The translations under genes were made by a program, and so were the position numbers. DNA of 5,317 nt from Candidatus Nanohaloarchaea archaeon (GTDB lineage: Archaea > EX4484-52 > GLR71), in contig DAOVVY010000065.1 in the NCBI GenBank assembly GCA_030636885.1, positions 1-5,317 on the forward strand, given 5' to 3'. Shown here in pieces: positions 1-5,317 of this stretch. The notes below the pieces were generated by a model. That model saw nothing but the letters and a program-made list of their open reading frames with translations. It was not told where the DNA came from and searched no databases. How positions within the stretch are numbered: position 1 is the first letter of the stretch; every line of letters starts with the position of its first letter.

Positions 1-2
1 AA

Positions 3-1322
3 TTCGATCGACCTAAAGAGGCGCATAAAGGCGACACTATATCACTAAAAGTCGAGAGTGTTGTTTCACAGGGAGCTCCGGTCTACAAGACATTTGACAA
101 GAAGTTTGATCTGTGGGCAAAGGATACTTACACCAAAGGAAAAGATATCAAGAAAGTCGGTGTTGATGTCAAGGTTGCGCTTAAAGAGGGTCGGGCGTTA
201 GTATTGACCTTGTCTGACGGTGTAAATAGTGTAAGTTCTGAGTCATCAATTGTTGCTGAAAAAGCTATCAAGCATGCGATGACAACTGAAAAATTACTTG
301 AGCAAGTGTCAAGACTTGGCAATACACCTTTTTCTATCAATGATGTTTCTTTTGATGTTGATGATGGGCTTATGATACCACTTAGCGAGATTGGTCGTGT
401 TCGTAAAGATGCAGTATCTATGCTTGAGGCAAAAAGGATGGCTGTTACGCGAGCCATGGATGATAAGACTTTTGCTGACAAAATTGACAAGACAATTGTT
501 CAGTTACACAAATCAAAAGTCAAAAGGACTAAACTGTCTGTCCATGTCAATGATGTGTCAGGTGTCGAGTCTGCTATCGCGTCATCTGCTGATGAGATAA
601 TTGTCGGGAACGGTTTCGATCCTAAAGGTAAAAATGACATTGTTTCTATGTGTGCGCTCGTCAAGGATGCAGGTAAAGTTCTAGTGTTTGGAACTCCTAC
701 CATATTGACTGATGCTGAGGTTGCTGACGTTCTGGATTTGATATCTAAAGTTAATCCTGATAAGGTTCTGGTATCTAATTTTGGATTGCTTAAAAAACTT
801 TCGGGGGCTGGTCGTGATATCTATCTTGATTATCAATTAAACATATACAATACTCAGACTGCGAAAGCTTTCTGTTTAAAGGATGTTAAAAGGATGTGCG
901 CATCAGTTGAGCTTCCGCTATCAAAGATTAAAAAGATGAAGTTTGATGCTGAGATTGAATGTATTGTCCATGGAAAACTTCCGCTTATGACAACTGAACA
1001 TTGCATATTCAAAAGTAAGTGTTCAAGGCAATGCGAGAAAGGCGCGGGACTTATTGACCGGCTCAACATGAAATTTCCGATTAAAGGTGTCTATGGGTGC
1101 AGGATGCAGGTGTTAAACTGCAAGACTTTGTCATTGATCAGGCAGATGAATGAGTTTGGTGGGTCTGTTGATTGCGTAAGGCTCGACCTTAGGACTGTTG
1201 ATGATAAAGATGAGGTTGGTGTCAAGATGATAATTGAGGCATACAGAAATTCTCTTGACGGAAAGAAGTTTGATACGACGATCCTTATCGGTAATGAGTT
1301 TACAAGAGGGTTGTATTTCTGA
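3..1322 (+). CDS. Peptidase U32 family protein with DUF3656 domain (RlhA/YdcP-like), N-terminus missing
   Basis: The frame is open from base 3 to the TGA at 1320-1322 (439 residues), so the true start lies upstream of the window; TTG or ATG codons inside are not starts. Seen, numbered from base 3: a linker with GAPVYKTFD, a DUF3656-type segment with RLGNTPF at residues 104-110 and PLSEIGRVRKDA at 126-137, then a second U32-like domain with cysteines at 334, 340, 344, 366 and 373 and a terminal VRLDLR stretch. This matches the C-terminal two thirds of long U32 proteins, which run to about 650 residues, so roughly the first U32 domain is absent. Known: E. coli RlhA hydroxylates C2501 of 23S rRNA, and U32 relatives UbiU, UbiV and TrhP act in hydroxylation, with Fe-S clusters in UbiU/UbiV. 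Inference: a cytosolic RNA-modifying or related enzyme, not necessarily a protease. Family call is firm; substrate is unknown. Confidence 0.9.
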   Translation, partial: FDRPKEAHKGDTISLKVESVVSQGAPVYKTFDKKFDLWAKDTYTKGKDIKKVGVDVKVALKEGRALVLTLSDGVNSVSSESSIVAEKAIKHAMTTEKLLEQVSRLGNTPFSINDVSFDVDDGLMIPLSEIGRVRKDAVSMLEAKRMAVTRAMDDKTFADKIDKTIVQLHKSKVKRTKLSVHVNDVSGVESAIASSADEIIVGNGFDPKGKNDIVSMCALVKDAGKVLVFGTPTILTDAEVADVLDLISKVNPDKVLVSNFGLLKKLSGAGRDIYLDYQLNIYNTQTAKAFCLKDVKRMCASVELPLSKIKKMKFDAEIECIVHGKLPLMTTEHCIFKSKCSRQCEKGAGLIDRLNMKFPIKGVYGCRMQVLNCKTLSLIRQMNEFGGSVDCVRLDLRTVDDKDEVGVKMIIEAYRNSLDGKKFDTTILIGNEFTRGLYF

Positions 1323-1325
1323 GGA

Positions 1326-1952
1326 TTAAATAAAATTCTTAGGTTCAAAAGAAGGTCCGTGTCCAGGAATCACTTTATATACGTATTCTAGGTTTTTTAT
1401 TGTTGATCGTGAATCTGAAGCATATCCATTATGTTCTGGTGGCCATTGACTAAAATCAGCAATATTTGTAAATTCTTTTTCATTGAGCATCAAGTCTCCA
1501 ACAATTGCGACAACACCCTTTGGAGTATCTACCAATACACTCTGATCACGACTAGTTTCATGACCAGGAGTTTGTATAATCGTTATGTCTTTTGCAGAAA
1601 AGGACTCATCAATATAGAATATATGAGGTTTACGATTATGAAATATGGAATCAGAACCGTATATTGTTGCTCCAGTATCCCCACCTAAATATCTAATAAG
1701 CCCTGTATGATCAGGATGATTATGAGTAATTATAGCAGCATATATGTCTTCGTGTGTTATATCATAAGGAGTATCACTGAGCCAATCGTCAAGATCCTCG
1801 GGAGTATCCCATAGACTTCCTGCATCAACAAGAAGGTACTTGTTCTCGTTATCTTCTTCATAGACAACTAATGTCACAGTTGCAGGCGCAGTCACACTAT
1901 CAAAACCATCTATTATCAGATTACCTTCACGTAAAACATAGACTTCTGCCAT
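1326..1952 (-). CDS. MBL-fold metallo-hydrolase, MBLAC1-like
   Basis: This complete 208-residue protein has the full metallo-beta-lactamase metal site: H77-N-H79-P-D81-H82, H131 in TPGHETSRD, D153 in IVGDLM and H198 in IPGHGP, with LLVDAG at 40-45 forming the usual early strand. No signal peptide is seen, so it should be cytosolic. The motifs TPGH-x3-RD-x-SV, GVVAIVGD and the terminal VIPGHGPSFE resemble, from memory, the MBLAC1 subgroup more than true beta-lactamases, glyoxalase II or RNase J. Human MBLAC1 has been reported to act on histone pre-mRNA; the substrate of prokaryotic relatives is not known to me. The ATG at 1952 is favoured because a TATA-like box lies 27 nt upstream and no Shine-Dalgarno is present. 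The gene follows the MFS gene by 67 bp on the same strand and converges with the U32 gene. Fold and two-metal site are certain; function is open. Confidence 0.93.
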   Translation of the reverse strand: MAEVYVLREGNLIIDGFDSVTAPATVTLVVYEEDNENKYLLVDAGSLWDTPEDLDDWLSDTPYDITHEDIYAAIITHNHPDHTGLIRYLGGDTGATIYGSDSIFHNRKPHIFYIDESFSAKDITIIQTPGHETSRDQSVLVDTPKGVVAIVGDLMLNEKEFTNIADFSQWPPEHNGYASDSRSTIKNLEYVYKVIPGHGPSFEPKNFI

Positions 1953-1974
1953 GTTGTGTATTAAAAATAATGAA

Positions 1975-1983
1975 TTTTAAAAA
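1975..1983 (-). promoter_or_regulatory. Archaeal-type TATA box before the MBL hydrolase gene
   Basis: Read on the minus strand the sequence is TTTTTAAAA, centred 27 nt before the ATG at 1952. That is the usual archaeal TATA-to-start-site distance, so transcription would begin at or next to the start codon and give a leaderless mRNA. No GGTG or GGAG lies before the ATG, which agrees. A second AT box (TTTTAAAT, about 1995-2002) lies further upstream and could give a leader of roughly 20 nt instead. Confidence 0.5.
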
Positions 1984-2019
1984 GGTTTTGGGCATTTAAA
2001 AGTGGTTTCAATATGATTA

Positions 2020-3195
2020 TCACTCTTTTTCTCTCAAGAACATAAACAATACAGGAACTGCAAATAACATCAATGCGCTAATCACAAACGCAGTATTTAT
2101 CGTGTAAAGGTCTGCAAGGTAACCGAGTATTGGCGCGAACATCGCAAAACCTACCTGACCCATGAAATTGGATGCAGACATTACGGTTGCGCGGTTTCTT
2201 GATGTGACCTCCACATTCAAAAGATGATGGATTACCGGATTTCTGAGACCAAAGAAAAATGAACCAACAACAAATAATATGCCTGCGAGGATACCTACTT
2301 GAGATGTTGATAAAAGTACAACGATAGGTACAATTATCGTACATAATAAAAGTGTGTTTTTGTCACCTAGTCTTTCAGAGATTGTGTGCGCAAAATAATG
2401 ACCTGCAGATGAAAGGAAAAATGCTAATGCGGAAATGTATCCGAAATAGATTATCGGGATGTTCTTGAATTCAAAATAAATAGGGTTCAATACAAACATA
2501 GCATCCCCTAAAGCGATAAGCATAAGCACACCTGCCATAATTATTAGCAGTTGTCTGTTGTGCAATATCAATCTTGATGTCTTTTTCATATGCACAAATA
2601 TGTTCTTGTTACTATCTTTGTCATAATGCGGTTCATTTATGAATAAGATCAATATTAAAGCGATTGTAAAAGGTATTGAGGTCATAAGAACTGGTAGATT
2701 CAAAGATATAGTGGCCAGATGTCCGCCTATTATTGATCCTGTAGCTGCGCCCAATGGCCAGAGTGCAAAATAGGTTCCGTTTATCTTCTTGAAATATCGT
2801 TCTTTATTCTCTTCTTTTAAGGTGTCATAGATGAGTGCGCTGTCCGTTCCGCTTGCAAGACTTCGTCCGAATGAATTCAATATTGCGTAAGACACAAACA
2901 TCAGCATGTTTCCACCGAGATAAAGGAACATAAGCGATATCAATGATAACAGATAGGCTGAAATCAATGTCTTCTTTCGGCCGAAGATGTCGGCTATTGC
3001 ACCGGTCGGTATCTCAAATACTGCCGCAGTAATCGCCTCGATTGAGATTATGAGTGCAACATTTGTCATTGTGAAAAGGTTCTGTTCCAGATAGAGCGCA
3101 TAAATGGGCAGAAAGAACATCATCCCGCCGATTGTGTGTGAAATATACATGAGATTTATGTTTCTTGATCTGATGCAGTACGTGTTTAAGAACAT
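2020..3195 (-). CDS. MFS transporter, 12-helix efflux-type permease
   Basis: The 391-residue protein is hydrophobic throughout and of normal length for a 12-helix major facilitator. The signature loop between helices 2 and 3 is present as EIPTGAIADIFGRKKT (residues 61-76; G65, D69, G72, R73 and K74 of motif A). A second typical stretch is SGTDSALIYDTLKEE (115-129) after helix 4. A polar loop at about 187-215 (NEPHYDKDSNKN and following) separates the two six-helix halves. The protein ends in the short polar tail FLREKE. Known: this motif set occurs in proton-coupled drug or small-molecule exporters, but substrate cannot be read from sequence. The ATG at 3195 is supported by a TATA-like box 27-28 nt upstream. 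The MBL hydrolase gene follows after 67 bp, and the secreted-protein gene is divergent across a 299-bp gap. The family is certain; direction of transport and cargo are inferred only by resemblance. Confidence 0.93.
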   Translation of the reverse strand: MFLNTYCIRSRNINLMYISHTIGGMMFFLPIYALYLEQNLFTMTNVALIISIEAITAAVFEIPTGAIADIFGRKKTLISAYLLSLISLMFLYLGGNMLMFVSYAILNSFGRSLASGTDSALIYDTLKEENKERYFKKINGTYFALWPLGAATGSIIGGHLATISLNLPVLMTSIPFTIALILILFINEPHYDKDSNKNIFVHMKKTSRLILHNRQLLIIMAGVLMLIALGDAMFVLNPIYFEFKNIPIIYFGYISALAFFLSSAGHYFAHTISERLGDKNTLLLCTIIVPIVVLLSTSQVGILAGILFVVGSFFFGLRNPVIHHLLNVEVTSRNRATVMSASNFMGQVGFAMFAPILGYLADLYTINTAFVISALMLFAVPVLFMFLREKE

Positions 3196-3218
3196 AAGGT
3201 GTATTTTGATATTTTAGA

Positions 3219-3226
3219 GTTATATG
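3219..3226 (-). promoter_or_regulatory. Archaeal-type TATA box before the MFS gene
   Basis: On the minus strand the sequence reads CATATAAC, preceded by an A-rich GATAAA that could serve as the TFB recognition element. Its centre is 27-28 nt before the ATG at 3195, and no Shine-Dalgarno lies in the CACCTT just before the start. As for the MBL gene, this predicts a leaderless transcript. Confidence 0.5.
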
Positions 3227-3244
3227 TTTATCTTTTACCCGAAA

Positions 3245-3262
3245 TTGAAAATGTTGAAAATG
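3245..3262. repeat. 9-bp perfect tandem repeat, two copies
   Basis: TTGAAAATG occurs twice head to tail and is followed by a degenerate third copy (TTTGATGAA). It lies just upstream of the MFS promoter. It may be simple AT-rich slippage; a role as a binding site is not shown. Confidence 0.5.
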
Positions 3263-3409
3263 TTTGATGAAAAATAACAGATTTGTATCATATTGCGTAT
3301 TTGAGGCCAAAATTCGGCAAAAACAAGGTGTTAAAAACTTAAAAAAACGGGACCCAGAGACCACAAACTATATATACCGAAACGGATAACTTATTCTAGT
3401 GGTGGCATA

Positions 3410-3433
3410 ATCCCTATATAATACTATAAGGAT
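3410..3433. repeat. Imperfect inverted repeat overlapping the 18-bp palindrome
   Basis: ATCCCTATA (3410-3418) and TATAAGGAT (3425-3433) are inverted with one mismatch across a 6-bp spacer. The right arm shares its GGAT with the left arm of the neighbouring palindrome, so three GGAT-type half-sites lie in a 38-bp stretch. The spacer side contains TATATAAT (3416-3423), a possible promoter box for the plus-strand gene. Confidence 0.5.
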
Positions 3434-3447
3434 ATATGTATATATCC
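3430..3447. promoter_or_regulatory. 18-bp inverted repeat, candidate operator
   Basis: GGATATAT and ATATATCC form perfect 8-bp arms around a 2-bp GT centre. This size and symmetry suit a dimeric winged-helix or ribbon-helix-helix regulator. It lies 48 bp before the secreted-protein ATG, so a bound protein could overlap that gene's promoter. Low-complexity AT content in the arms means chance is possible; the GG/CC ends and the shared half-site next door raise the odds somewhat. Confidence 0.45.
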
Positions 3448-3483
3448 CAGCCACATAGTAAAAAATAATATTAAATTAAAATT

Positions 3484-3487
3484 GGTG
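3484..3487 (+). promoter_or_regulatory. GGTG ribosome-binding motif
   Basis: GGTG ends 7 nt before the ATG at 3495 and can pair with the CACC of the archaeal 16S rRNA 3' end. It supports this ATG over the in-frame ATG at 3507, and it implies that this transcript has a leader, unlike those proposed for the MFS and MBL genes. Confidence 0.5.
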
Positions 3488-3494
3488 TATAGTA

Positions 3495-4082
3495 ATGGAA
3501 AAATCTATGACAAAAATTGAATTTGGAATACTTGTTAGTATCTTTTTTATGATGTTTGTACCTATAGCTCTGGCAGACACAACGTCCACTACAGTATCTT
3601 TTATAATCCCATCAAGCATAAGTCATGTAATCGGTTATGCGGCATCATGCGGTTCTAGTGATTTTGCATTTGTTGAAAATGACGGCACTTATGATGGTAC
3701 ACAGACAAGAATAAATGTTACACAGATCGATGGTACAGTCTGTCAAACTGATTCAGTCTCAGGATTGAACATAAGTAATACAGGAAATGATATAATAAAT
3801 GTGACTTTTAAGTTTACATCAGCACTCCCATCAGGAATTGTTGTAAAAGCAAGTCTTGCTGAAGGTGGATATGAAGCATCATGTTCATTAGCTGCTGCAG
3901 ATACACCCACTACAGGTGCATGCCATAATGTGACAGATTCAGAAGAAGTATTAGTCGCAAATGATCTCACAGCATTGACAGGAACTGAAGACGTTTGGAT
4001 GTGGGCAGACATGACCGATTACAATTCAGGTGTTTCTGTAACTATGACCCGTGGTATGCAAAGCAATGCAACTCAGGCATAA
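3495..4082 (+). CDS. Secreted cell-surface protein with signal peptide, probable beta-sandwich
   Basis: The 195-residue protein begins with a short charged region and a hydrophobic stretch (residues 10-26) ending in ALA, then D28, a classic signal peptidase I site. The mature part is rich in Thr, Ser, Asn and Gly and alternates in a beta-like pattern. Four cysteines (52, 83, 130, 143) suggest two disulfides, probably 52-83 and 130-143. N-glycosylation sequons occur at N74, N92, N102, N145 and N191. The stretch NISNTGNDIINVTFKF (92-107) followed by LPSGIVVKAS resembles the N-TG-x-N-hydrophobic pattern of archaeal surface beta-sandwich domains, and the ending VWMWADMT (167-174) recalls similar small exported proteins of DPANN archaea. 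No C-terminal anchor is seen, so it may be released or held by partners. Start chosen for the GGTG motif. Export is well supported; specific role is unknown. Confidence 0.88.
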   Translation: MEKSMTKIEFGILVSIFFMMFVPIALADTTSTTVSFIIPSSISHVIGYAASCGSSDFAFVENDGTYDGTQTRINVTQIDGTVCQTDSVSGLNISNTGNDIINVTFKFTSALPSGIVVKASLAEGGYEASCSLAAADTPTTGACHNVTDSEEVLVANDLTALTGTEDVWMWADMTDYNSGVSVTMTRGMQSNATQA

Positions 4083-4122
4083 ATAGTTGTTTGATACTAT
4101 ACACAATTTTATTTTTTAAATT

Positions 4123-4143
4123 CCGGGATTCATCCCGGTTTTT
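4123..4143 (+). terminator. Hairpin plus T-run after the secreted-protein gene
   Basis: CCGGGAT and ATCCCGG are perfect inverted arms (4123-4129 and 4132-4138). The realistic fold is a 6-bp stem with a TTCA loop, followed directly by five T residues. It starts 40 nt after the TAA at 4080-4082. A T-rich tract (ATTTTTTAAA) also lies just before it. This is the layout of a bacterial intrinsic terminator; archaeal RNA polymerase needs mainly the U-tract, so the stem may instead protect the mRNA 3' end. Confidence 0.75.
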
Positions 4144-4194
4144 AAATTTAATATTTAATATCTGGTGATCCATATAAAACAAAAAAAGAATGTT

Positions 4195-4587
4195 ATGACA
4201 AATAGTAAAAGTTTCTTAGAGTATAAGATCTCCCTAAAAATTATTGTTTTTGCAGTTTTGATTATTCTTGCAGCACACTATATCATCATACCTGTGTCCG
4301 ACACAGATAATCCAACATCAGTCTCGGATCAAGTAGTATCCGATACACCCACCACTACAACGAGTACAAGTCAGGTCATCAATGCACCTTCGGACACAAA
4401 ACATGTAGATATGGTCTCTTGTGGAAATGGCATCTGTGAACCTGAATTAGGCGAGGATTATAAAAACTGTGGCGAATGCCCAGAATATGTAGTTGATGAT
4501 TTTAATCAGATTACAAGTTGCGGGAATGGAATCTGTGAACCTGAATCATATGAGGTTGTGCAAAATTGTCCTGAAGACTGCCAATGA
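4195..4587 (+). CDS. Membrane-anchored protein with two CGNGICE cysteine repeats
   Basis: The 130-residue protein has a basic N-terminus, one transmembrane helix (about residues 14-33), a Ser/Thr/Pro/Asp-rich linker (35-70, with a TTTTSTS run) and two cysteine repeats. Repeat 1 has SCGNGICEPE at 75-84 and closes with C92 and C95; repeat 2 has the same ten residues at 108-117 and closes with C125 and C129. Known: CGNGxCEPGE-NCPxDC repeats recur in exported archaeal and bacterial proteins and are thought to be disulfide-bonded, possibly calcium-binding. With lysines on the short N-terminal side, the repeats should face outside. A GTG at 4165 would add ten residues but lies too close to the upstream T-run for a promoter, so the ATG at 4195 is preferred; the choice is not certain. 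Neighbouring genes also encode exported proteins, so a surface-assembly role is plausible but unproven. Confidence 0.85.
   Translation: MTNSKSFLEYKISLKIIVFAVLIILAAHYIIIPVSDTDNPTSVSDQVVSDTPTTTTSTSQVINAPSDTKHVDMVSCGNGICEPELGEDYKNCGECPEYVVDDFNQITSCGNGICEPESYEVVQNCPEDCQ
4417..4581 (+). repeat. Two coding copies of a CGNGICEPE cysteine repeat
   Basis: Copy 1 spans 4417-4479 and copy 2 spans 4516-4581, separated by 36 bases encoding PEYVVDDFNQIT. Both encode SCGNGICEPE, then a ten-residue gap between the second and third cysteines. They differ at the end: copy 1 closes Cys-x2-Cys (NCGEC) and copy 2 closes Cys-x3-Cys (NCPEDC). Codon choices differ between copies, so the duplication is not recent. 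Confidence 0.85.
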
Positions 4588-4590
4588 ATA

Positions 4591-4600
4591 CATATATTAA
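4591..4600 (+). promoter_or_regulatory. Possible TATA box before the lysine-rich membrane protein gene
   Basis: CATATATTAA is centred about 31 nt before the ATG at 4627, which would place the transcript start within a few bases of that codon. A second AT box (AATTATAATA, 4604-4613) sits about 25 nt before the alternative ATG at 4633. Both are weak because the gap is AT-rich throughout. Read-through from the preceding gene is an alternative. Confidence 0.3.
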
Positions 4601-4626
4601 TCTAATTATAATAATTAAGTCAAGTG

Positions 4627-5317
4627 ATGTTTATGGTTGCAAAAAAAGGTACGAAAGTGGTTACAAAATCTAAAGGAAAAATTCCTTCAAAAAAAGTAGC
4701 GTCAACTAAAAAAAGTCCTGTAAAAAATAAGACAGAGAATACAAAAGTTACTAAAAAGACAGTTGAACCAAAAAATACAGCACACCCAAAACCTGTGACT
4801 TTTAAAAAATATCTGCCTTTCATTCTGGCAATATTATTTGCAGGAGCCGCATTTTATGTATACAATGATGGTTTGTTCACAGACAATACAGAGTCAAACC
4901 TAATAAGTATAGAAGAATTTGCACGACAAGAAGCATTAGAGACCCGTCTTGAAGAACAATACACAATTGATAGATCCACATATGGTCTTGGAACAATATA
5001 TGACGCCAAAACGGGAGATTATAAACAATTCAACATAATCGACATATTTAAGAATCTACCAGCAGTGCCGGATGATTTCTGGAGAATGAAATATGAGATG
5101 AGTTCAGGACAAATAGCAATGAAAACTCTTGCGGATATGGATAAAGCATATTATCTGCAACCAGAATTCATTAAAAATAATTTTGTTGATGGTGGTATCA
5201 ATTTTTGGATAAGCCCTGACATATACCACTGGTATCCTGAAGGTTATGGTACATATCCACACCAAGCATATGTAGAAACTACTGCAGGCGGTGAATTTGA
5301 TGTATATACATTCACAT
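4627..5317 (+). CDS. Single-pass membrane protein with lysine-rich cytoplasmic tail, C-terminus cut off
   Basis: The frame runs from ATG 4627 to the window end without a stop (230 full codons). Residues 1-61 contain 19 lysines and no arginine, mixed with Thr, Ser, Val and Pro, and are probably disordered. A hydrophobic helix follows at about 63-79, and the rest should lie outside. The external part has an acidic helix (about 95-112, EEFARQEALETRLEEQ) and then a compact aromatic-rich region including LQPEF (177-181), NFWISPD (192-198) and EGYGTYP (205-211). From memory, similar QPEF and GYGTYP motifs occur in exported proteins of uncultivated archaea, but I cannot name the family with confidence. 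ATG 4633 is an alternative start two codons later, and GTG 4624 is also in frame. It lies 39 bp after the cysteine-repeat gene on the same strand. Membrane anchoring is well supported; function is not recognised. Confidence 0.82.
   Translation, partial: MFMVAKKGTKVVTKSKGKIPSKKVASTKKSPVKNKTENTKVTKKTVEPKNTAHPKPVTFKKYLPFILAILFAGAAFYVYNDGLFTDNTESNLISIEEFARQEALETRLEEQYTIDRSTYGLGTIYDAKTGDYKQFNIIDIFKNLPAVPDDFWRMKYEMSSGQIAMKTLADMDKAYYLQPEFIKNNFVDGGINFWISPDIYHWYPEGYGTYPHQAYVETTAGGEFDVYTFT

Larger units (their letters stand above)
3196..3494. other. Divergent intergenic region with promoters and inverted repeats
   Basis: This 299-bp gap separates the minus-strand MFS gene from the plus-strand secreted-protein gene and must carry both promoters. 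It holds the MFS TATA box near 3219-3226, a 9-bp tandem repeat at 3245-3262, a seven-A run at 3341-3347, two overlapping inverted repeats at 3410-3447 and the ribosome-binding motif at 3484-3487. I find no tRNA-like fold and no convincing ORF: an open minus-strand frame extending the MFS region is a shadow, and a nine-codon ATG frame at 3251-3277 has no support. Confidence 0.6.

Noticed and set aside
204..206. TTG as start of the U32 gene
   Set aside because: The frame is open and family-like back to base 3, including GAPVYKTFD, so the protein starts upstream of the window.
128..490. A 120-codon minus-strand frame antisense to the U32 gene
   Set aside because: The plus frame has conserved DUF3656 motifs (RLGNTPF and PLSEIGRVR) over the same bases, so this Ser/Thr-rich frame is a shadow.
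1431..1688. An 85-codon plus-strand open frame antisense to the MBL gene
   Set aside because: It is a shadow of the MBL coding sequence, whose metal-binding motifs prove the other strand.
2078..2344. An 88-codon minus-strand frame within the MFS gene
   Set aside because: It is an out-of-frame shadow with a Cys/Arg-rich random composition; the MFS frame explains the region.
3251..3277. Mini-ORF of eight residues in the intergenic region
   Set aside because: It arises from the 9-bp tandem repeat, has no ribosome-binding motif and is expected by chance.
3348..3363. GGGACCC-containing segment as a hairpin or tRNA fragment
   Set aside because: The arms leave only a one-base loop, and no T-arm or cloverleaf can be drawn around it on either strand.
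3014..3364. A 116-codon minus-strand open frame overlapping the MFS start
   Set aside because: It overlaps the well-supported MFS gene in another frame, its composition is not protein-like and it has no domain or start signal.
4620..4823. A 67-codon Phe/Val/Thr-rich minus-strand frame
   Set aside because: It is the reverse complement of the lysine-rich tail: AAA and AAG codons read backwards as Phe and Leu. The plus frame continues into a membrane helix and an external domain.

Overview
The window looks archaeal, AT-rich and gene-dense, most likely from an uncultivated lineage such as DPANN or Altiarchaeota. The evidence is indirect. TATA-like boxes lie about 27 nt before two start codons that lack a Shine-Dalgarno, which suggests leaderless transcripts. 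A GGTG ribosome-binding motif precedes another gene. The small secreted proteins are of a kind I associate with DPANN archaea. No rRNA, tRNA, CRISPR array or transposase is visible, so the taxonomic call is an inference.

Layout: (1) 3-1322 (+), the C-terminal part of a U32-family protein with a DUF3656 domain (RlhA/YdcP-like), N-terminus outside the window. (2) 1326-1952 (-), a complete metallo-beta-lactamase-fold hydrolase resembling MBLAC1. It converges on the U32 gene with 3 bp between the stop codons. (3) 2020-3195 (-), a complete major facilitator superfamily transporter lying upstream of the hydrolase on the same strand. (4) 3196-3494, a 299-bp divergent intergenic region with an 18-bp inverted repeat, an overlapping imperfect inverted repeat and a short tandem repeat. 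(5) 3495-5317 (+), three consecutive genes for exported or membrane-anchored proteins: a secreted protein with two likely disulfides and five N-glycosylation sequons; a membrane-anchored protein with two CGNGICE-type cysteine repeats; and a membrane protein with a lysine-rich cytoplasmic tail, cut by the window end. A strong hairpin plus T-run separates the first of these from the second.

The left half is housekeeping or accessory metabolism: an RNA-modification-type U32 protein, a hydrolase and a transporter. The right half is a cell-surface cluster of unknown function and is the least explained part. I see no clear defence, mobile or CRISPR system here.
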